From Enterococcus ratti (GTDB lineage: Bacteria > Bacillota > Bacilli > Lactobacillales > Enterococcaceae): a DNA stretch of 64,000 bases. Position numbers and translations under genes: made by a program. The DNA is taken from positions 108,295 to 172,294 of the forward strand of contig NZ_JXLB01000002.1 of NCBI RefSeq assembly GCF_001886195.1, in the 5' to 3' direction. Shown piece after piece: positions 58,159-64,000 of this stretch (positions within the stretch are counted from its first letter, which is position 1; every line of letters begins with the position of its first letter). The notes beneath the pieces are model-generated. The model was not told the DNA's origin. It worked only from the letters and a program-made list of their open reading frames with translations, and searched no databases.

Positions 58159-60213
58159 ATGAACAAAAAGAACAATGGCGTGATGAAAAATGCCTTGTAT
58201 TATGTCCTCGTAATCTTAGCGATGGTAATGGTCGTATATTTTATTTTTGGTAATAATGGCCAACGATCGTCAGATATCGAGTACACAAAATTTACAGAGC
58301 AATTGCAAGCAGGAAAGATTAAAGAGTTTGAAGTTCAACCTGCAAATGGTGTATATAAAATCTCTGGAGAATATAAAGAACAGCAAACGGTCGCAAATAG
58401 CGGTGGGCTTTCTATCTTAGGTTCAACAAATGCAAAAACGACACATTTTACCACCATTATTTTGCCAAATGATGCCACGCTCAGTCAAGTAACAGATTTG
58501 GCGAAAAAACATAATGTGGCTACGACAGTCAAAGAAGAATCAAGTAGTGGTGTATGGATATCCTTACTGCTAAGCTTCTTGCCAATTGTCATTATCATTT
58601 TCTTCTTTTACATGATGATGGGACAACAAGGTGGTGGAGGCGGCGGAGGCGGCCGTGTCATGAACTTTGGAAAATCAAAAGCTAAGGAAGCAGATAAAAA
58701 AGCAAATCGTGTACGGTTTTCAGACGTAGCCGGTGCCGAAGAAGAAAAACAAGAACTTGTTGAAGTAGTTGAATTTTTAAGAGATCCAAGACGTTTTGTT
58801 GAATTGGGGGCACGCATTCCAGCGGGAGTTCTTTTAGAAGGACCTCCGGGAACAGGGAAAACACTGCTTGCAAAAGCGGTAGCGGGAGAAGCGGGCGTAC
58901 CGTTTTACTCGATTTCAGGTTCTGATTTTGTGGAAATGTTTGTTGGTGTTGGAGCAAGCCGTGTACGCGACTTGTTTGAAACAGCAAAGAAAAATGCCCC
59001 AGCAATTATTTTTATTGATGAAATTGATGCTGTAGGTCGTCAACGTGGTGCTGGCATGGGTGGCGGACACGATGAACGTGAGCAAACATTGAATCAATTG
59101 CTGGTTGAAATGGACGGGTTTGATGGAAACGAAGGAGTTATCGTTATTGCTGCAACCAACCGTTCTGATGTATTAGACCCAGCACTTTTACGCCCAGGAC
59201 GTTTTGACCGACAAATTTTAGTAGGTCGTCCAGATGTAAAAGGACGTGAGGCAATTTTGCGTGTTCATGCTAAAAACAAACCGTTGGCAGATGATGTTGA
59301 TTTGAAAGTCGTTGCACAACAAACACCCGGTTTTGCTGGTGCGGATTTAGAAAATGTCTTGAATGAAGCAGCTTTAGTGGCTGCTCGTCGTAATAAAAAG
59401 AAAATTGATGCTTCAGATATTGATGAGGCAGAAGATCGTGTGATTGCTGGTCCAGCTAAGAAAGACCGTGTGATCAGTAAAAAAGAACGTGAAATGGTGG
59501 CTTATCATGAAGCTGGACATACCATTGTTGGTTTAGTTTTAAGCCGTGCGCGTGTTGTTCATAAGGTAACGATCATTCCGCGAGGACGTGCTGGCGGATA
59601 CATGATTGCTTTGCCAAAAGAAGATCAATTTTTAATGACTAAAGAAGATATGTTTGAACAAATTGTTGGATTGCTTGGTGGGCGTACGGCAGAAGAAATT
59701 ATCTTTAATGTTCAATCTACTGGGGCTTCTAATGATTTTGAACAAGCAACAGCGTTAGCTAGAAGTATGGTAACTGAATATGGGATGAGTGATCGTTTAG
59801 GTCCTGTTCAATATGAAGGAAATCATCAAGTATTTGTTGGGCGTGACTATGGTCAAACTAAAGCTTATTCTGAACAAATAGCCTTTGAAATTGATCAAGA
59901 AGTCCGCAGGATTTTGATGGAAGCTCATCAAAAAGCGCATGATATCATTGAAGCGCATCGTGAGCAACATGAACTGATTGCTGAAAAACTATTAGAATTT
60001 GAAACATTGGATGCAAAAGCAATTAAATCTTTATTTGAAAAAGGTGTAATGCCAGAAGGCGCAGATTCTGCTAATTATCCAAGTGAAAAAGAAGCACAGA
60101 CTTTTGAAGAAGCAAAACGTGCTTTAGAAGAAAAAGACGCTGAAAAACAAGCAGAAGAAAAGAAAGATTTTGAACATGAGAAAAAAGAATTAAATGAAGA
60201 AAAACATGATTAA
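58159..60213 (+). CDS. ftsH: ATP-dependent zinc metalloprotease FtsH
   Basis: A 684-residue membrane AAA+ protease for quality control of membrane and short-lived proteins. Two membrane helices (about 10-28 and 131-155) flank an extracellular domain. A Gly-rich linker follows, then Walker A GPPGTGKT, Walker [12 protein letters not shown], second region of homology ([20 protein letters not shown]) and the zinc motif HEAGH (in [11 protein letters not shown]). A charged Glu/Lys-rich tail ends the protein. GGGAGG precedes ATG 58159. Confidence 0.97.
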   Translation: MNKKNNGVMKNALYYVLVILAMVMVVYFIFGNNGQRSSDIEYTKFTEQLQAGKIKEFEVQPANGVYKISGEYKEQQTVANSGGLSILGSTNAKTTHFTTIILPNDATLSQVTDLAKKHNVATTVKEESSSGVWISLLLSFLPIVIIIFFFYMMMGQQGGGGGGGGRVMNFGKSKAKEADKKANRVRFSDVAGAEEEKQELVEVVEFLRDPRRFVELGARIPAGVLLEGPPGTGKTLLAKAVAGEAGVPFYSISGSDFVEMFVGVGASRVRDLFETAKKNAPAIIFIDEIDAVGRQRGAGMGGGHDEREQTLNQLLVEMDGFDGNEGVIVIAATNRSDVLDPALLRPGRFDRQILVGRPDVKGREAILRVHAKNKPLADDVDLKVVAQQTPGFAGADLENVLNEAALVAARRNKKKIDASDIDEAEDRVIAGPAKKDRVISKKEREMVAYHEAGHTIVGLVLSRARVVHKVTIIPRGRAGGYMIALPKEDQFLMTKEDMFEQIVGLLGGRTAEEIIFNVQSTGASNDFEQATALARSMVTEYGMSDRLGPVQYEGNHQVFVGRDYGQTKAYSEQIAFEIDQEVRRILMEAHQKAHDIIEAHREQHELIAEKLLEFETLDAKAIKSLFEKGVMPEGADSANYPSEKEAQTFEEAKRALEEKDAEKQAEEKKDFEHEKKELNEEKHD

Positions 60214-60261
60214 CTTCTTCAACAGATGATTCACAAGAGTAACGAAGATAAGCGATAAGCT

Positions 60262-60295
60262 AAGAGCTATGACTTTGGTCGTAGCTCTTTTTTGG
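60262..60295 (+). terminator. ftsH terminator
   Basis: AAGAGCTATGAC (60262-60273) pairs with GTCGTAGCTCTT (60278-60289), with one mismatch, followed by T residues. Confidence 0.9.
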
Positions 60296-60410
60296 AGAAA
60301 AATCCTAGAAAACAACAAATAAATACAAAGATAGCTTTCATAAGTTGAAAATTATCTGGGTAACTAGTATGATTCACTATGAATTTAAAAATGGGAAAAG
60401 AGGTACATAA

Positions 60411-61298
60411 ATGAAAGATTATTTAATTAAAGCTCTTGCCTATGATGGCTATGTGCGTGCATATGCAGTTCAGGCGACTGATACTGTTGCACAAGCACAA
60501 GAAAGACATAATACGTGGCATACATCATCTGCTGCGTTAGGACGTACATTAATAGGCGGACTTTTATTAGGTGCAACTCTAAAAGGGGAAGATAAATTGA
60601 CGATTCGCATACAAGGAAACGGTCCAGCAAAGGGAATTGTTGTAGATGCTAACGCCAAAGGAGAGGTTAAAGGATATATCCAAAATCCACATTTGAGTCT
60701 TTCTTTAAATGAAGCAGGGAAAATTGATGTACGTGGTGTTGTGGGAACACAAGGGATGTTTAGCGTGACTAAAGACTTAGGATTAAAAGAGCCATTTTCT
60801 GGACAGACACCCATTGTTTCCGGAGAAATTGCCGAAGATTTTACTTATTATCTAGCTGTTTCTGAACAAATTCCTTCTGCCGTTGGGTTAAGTGTTCTGA
60901 TCAATCCAGATGATCGTATTAAAACAGCAGGTGGATTCATGATCCAAATTATGCCGGGAGCAGATGAAGAAACAATAAACAATATCGAAAAACAATTAAA
61001 CACTACCCCACGGGTATCTACATTATTAGACGAAGGATTAACACCGGAAGAAATATTAAAAGGGCTGTTAGGAACAAAAGATTTGAATATTTTAGAGAAA
61101 ATATCTGTTCAGTTCAAATGTGATTGTTCAAAAGAAAAATTTGGAGAGGCGATTGTTGCATTAGGGGCAGAAGAAATCCAATCGATGATTGAGGAAGACC
61201 ATGGAGCAGAAGCTGTATGTTCGTTTTGCAATAATAAATATGAATATAGTGAAGAAGACTTGATTACGTTGAAAAAAGCAACATTAGGAGGAAACTAA
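60411..61298 (+). CDS. hslO: redox-regulated chaperone Hsp33
   Basis: A 295-residue holdase activated by oxidation. The four zinc-binding cysteines follow the Hsp33 rule CxC-x(27-32)-CxxC: Cys237, Cys239, Cys270 and Cys273, with 30 residues between pairs. N-terminal motifs include [19 protein letters not shown] and [15 protein letters not shown] 60411 follows AAAGAGG. dusB begins right after its stop codon, and both lie between ftsH and lysS as in Bacillus. Confidence 0.96.
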   Translation: MKDYLIKALAYDGYVRAYAVQATDTVAQAQERHNTWHTSSAALGRTLIGGLLLGATLKGEDKLTIRIQGNGPAKGIVVDANAKGEVKGYIQNPHLSLSLNEAGKIDVRGVVGTQGMFSVTKDLGLKEPFSGQTPIVSGEIAEDFTYYLAVSEQIPSAVGLSVLINPDDRIKTAGGFMIQIMPGADEETINNIEKQLNTTPRVSTLLDEGLTPEEILKGLLGTKDLNILEKISVQFKCDCSKEKFGEAIVALGAEEIQSMIEEDHGAEAVCSFCNNKYEYSEEDLITLKKATLGGN

Positions 61299-62294
61299 TT
61301 GGAACATACATGGAAAATCGGCTATGTTGAGATACCTAATCGAATAGTTGTTGCCCCAATGGCAGGAATTACTAATTCGGCTTTTCGTGTAACTGTCAAA
61401 GAATTTGGAGCAGGATTAGTAGTTTGTGAGATGATTAGTGATCAAGGTATTCACTTTAGAAATAAGAAAACATTAGAAATGTTGCATATTGAAGAAACCG
61501 AACATCCTTTGAGCTTACAAATTTTTGGTGGGAATAAAGATACTTTGGTTGAAGCGGCACGATTTGTTCAAGAAAATACAGCCGCAGATATTATTGATAT
61601 CAATATGGGCTGTCCGGTTAATAAAATCATTAAAGCAGAAGCGGGAGCAAAATGGCTGTTAGATCCTGATAAAGTTTATGAGATGATTCATGCCGTTTCT
61701 TCGGCGGTAGATATACCCGTAACCGTAAAAATGCGAATCGGTTGGGATGAATATCATGTGTTTGCGGTACAAAATGCTTTAGCTGCTGAAGCAGCAGGTG
61801 CCAGCGCAATTGCGATGCATGGTCGTACTAGAATTCAAATGTATGAAGGACAAGCGAATTGGGAAATATTAAAAGAAGTGAAAAGACAGCTTAAAATCCC
61901 TTTTATGGGAAATGGTGACGTAAAAACGCCAGAAGATGCAAAAAGAATGTTGGAAGAAGTTCAAGCAGATGGTGTAATGATTGGGCGAGCGGCTTTAGGC
62001 AATCCTTGGATGATCCATCGCACACAGCATTACCTTGAAACAGGAGAATTGATTCCAGAACCTACACCAAGAGAAAAAATTGAAACAGCTAAACTTCATT
62101 TAAAACGTTTAGTTGATCTGAAAGGAGAAAAAATTGCTTGCCGCGAATTTCGGACACACGCTTCTTACTACTTAAAAGGAATCTCTCGTGCGGCAAAAGT
62201 AAAAGTTGCGATTAATCAAGCAGAAAAACAAATAGAAATCCATGAATTGCTTGAACAGTTTTTAGAAAAAACAGAAAAAATAGCATCGAACTAG
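61299..62294 (+). CDS. dusB: tRNA-dihydrouridine synthase DusB
   Basis: A 331-residue FMN enzyme reducing uridine in tRNA. The TIM barrel begins VVAPMAGITNSAFRV; the catalytic cysteine is in DINMGCPVNKI. AIAMHGRTRIQMYEGQANW, MGNGDVKTPEDA and GRAALGNPWM complete the flavin site, followed by a C-terminal helical domain. The start is TTG 61299, immediately after the hslO stop, with TAGGAGG inside the end of hslO. Confidence 0.94.
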   Translation: MEHTWKIGYVEIPNRIVVAPMAGITNSAFRVTVKEFGAGLVVCEMISDQGIHFRNKKTLEMLHIEETEHPLSLQIFGGNKDTLVEAARFVQENTAADIIDINMGCPVNKIIKAEAGAKWLLDPDKVYEMIHAVSSAVDIPVTVKMRIGWDEYHVFAVQNALAAEAAGASAIAMHGRTRIQMYEGQANWEILKEVKRQLKIPFMGNGDVKTPEDAKRMLEEVQADGVMIGRAALGNPWMIHRTQHYLETGELIPEPTPREKIETAKLHLKRLVDLKGEKIACREFRTHASYYLKGISRAAKVKVAINQAEKQIEIHELLEQFLEKTEKIASN

Positions 62295-62326
62295 TAAAGA
62301 AAATTTTTAAGTTTTTTGTGAATTTT

Positions 62327-62360
62327 CAAGTCGAGTTTTAAGTTCGGCTTGCTTTTTTCG
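62327..62360 (+). terminator. dusB terminator
   Basis: CAAGTCGA and TCGGCTTG (62327-62334 with 62344-62351, one G-T pair) followed by CTTTTTT. Confidence 0.8.
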
Positions 62361-62391
62361 TATTTCATTGGCATTATAGGAAAGAGAATAA

Positions 62392-63909
<1,518 letters not shown>

Positions 63910-63943
63910 ACTCAAGTAATTCGAATAAATAATAAATATAAGA

Positions 63944-63982
63944 GAAAAAGGGAAATCAGTATAAAAGTTTTCCCTTTTTTTA
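63944..63982 (+). terminator. lysS terminator
   Basis: AAAAAGGGAAA (63946-63956) pairs with TTTTCCCTTTTT (63967-63978), followed by T residues. Confidence 0.85.
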
Positions 63983-64000
63983 TTATTGTCTTTAGACCTA

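Overview
This window is chromosomal DNA from a low-GC Gram-positive coccus, almost certainly a member of the Enterococcaceae. The evidence is the set of enterococcal-type proteins (a SagA-like NlpC/P60 hydrolase directly after mreCD, an Ldt(fm)-like L,D-transpeptidase, a PP2C/PASTA-kinase pair) and the gene order: znuACB-purR-glmU-prs, and ldh/pth-mfd-...-tilS-hpt-ftsH-hslO-dusB-lysS. The second block is the Bacillus pth-to-lysS cluster without its sporulation genes. The species cannot be fixed from sequence alone. Several ruined genes beside intact housekeeping genes suggest a lineage undergoing gene loss; Melissococcus, Tetragenococcus or a host-restricted Enterococcus are candidates, but this is inference.

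Layout. 1-9 kb: veg, a GNAT acetyltransferase, mscL (reverse), the M16 pair yfmF/yfmH, rodZ, pgsA, cinA and recA. 9.4-12.3 kb: rny and convergent proC. 12.4-17 kb: a heavily broken mprF, intact ispE and a truncated IS110-family transposase fossil. 17-24 kb: the zinc transporter znuACB behind a Zur-like operator, purR behind a PurBox pair, glmU, prs, and a TPP riboswitch driving thiT. 24-27 kb: an unknown reverse gene, then a decayed stretch with a ruined patatin-like gene, intact ydbC and a ruined yicC. 27-40.7 kb: a small unknown gene, gmk-rpoZ, priA-def-fmt-rsmB-stp-prkC, rsgA-rpe-thiN and mreCD. 40.8-48.7 kb: sagA, pepF, a VanZ-like gene, a coiled-coil gene, ldt and ldh. 48.9-64 kb: pth-mfd-flippase-rqcP-divIC-yabR-tilS-hpt-ftsH-hslO-dusB-lysS.

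Themes. Cell envelope and shape (rodZ, pgsA, mreCD, sagA, ldt, flippase, divIC, PASTA kinase) and translation quality (pth, rqcP, tilS, dusB, def, fmt, rsmB, rsgA, EF-P-associated yfmFH) dominate. Regulatory sites readable from the bases include a LexA-like box at recA, a PurBox pair at purR, a Zur-like palindrome at znuA, a TPP riboswitch at thiT, a WalR-like motif at sagA and a cre-like site between ldh and pth. I found no tRNA, rRNA, CRISPR array, prophage or defence island. I do not see a clearly new multi-gene system. The least explained items are three unknown proteins (24019-24798, 27064-27348, 45369-45854) and the IS110 upstream region with possible bridge-RNA-like structure.
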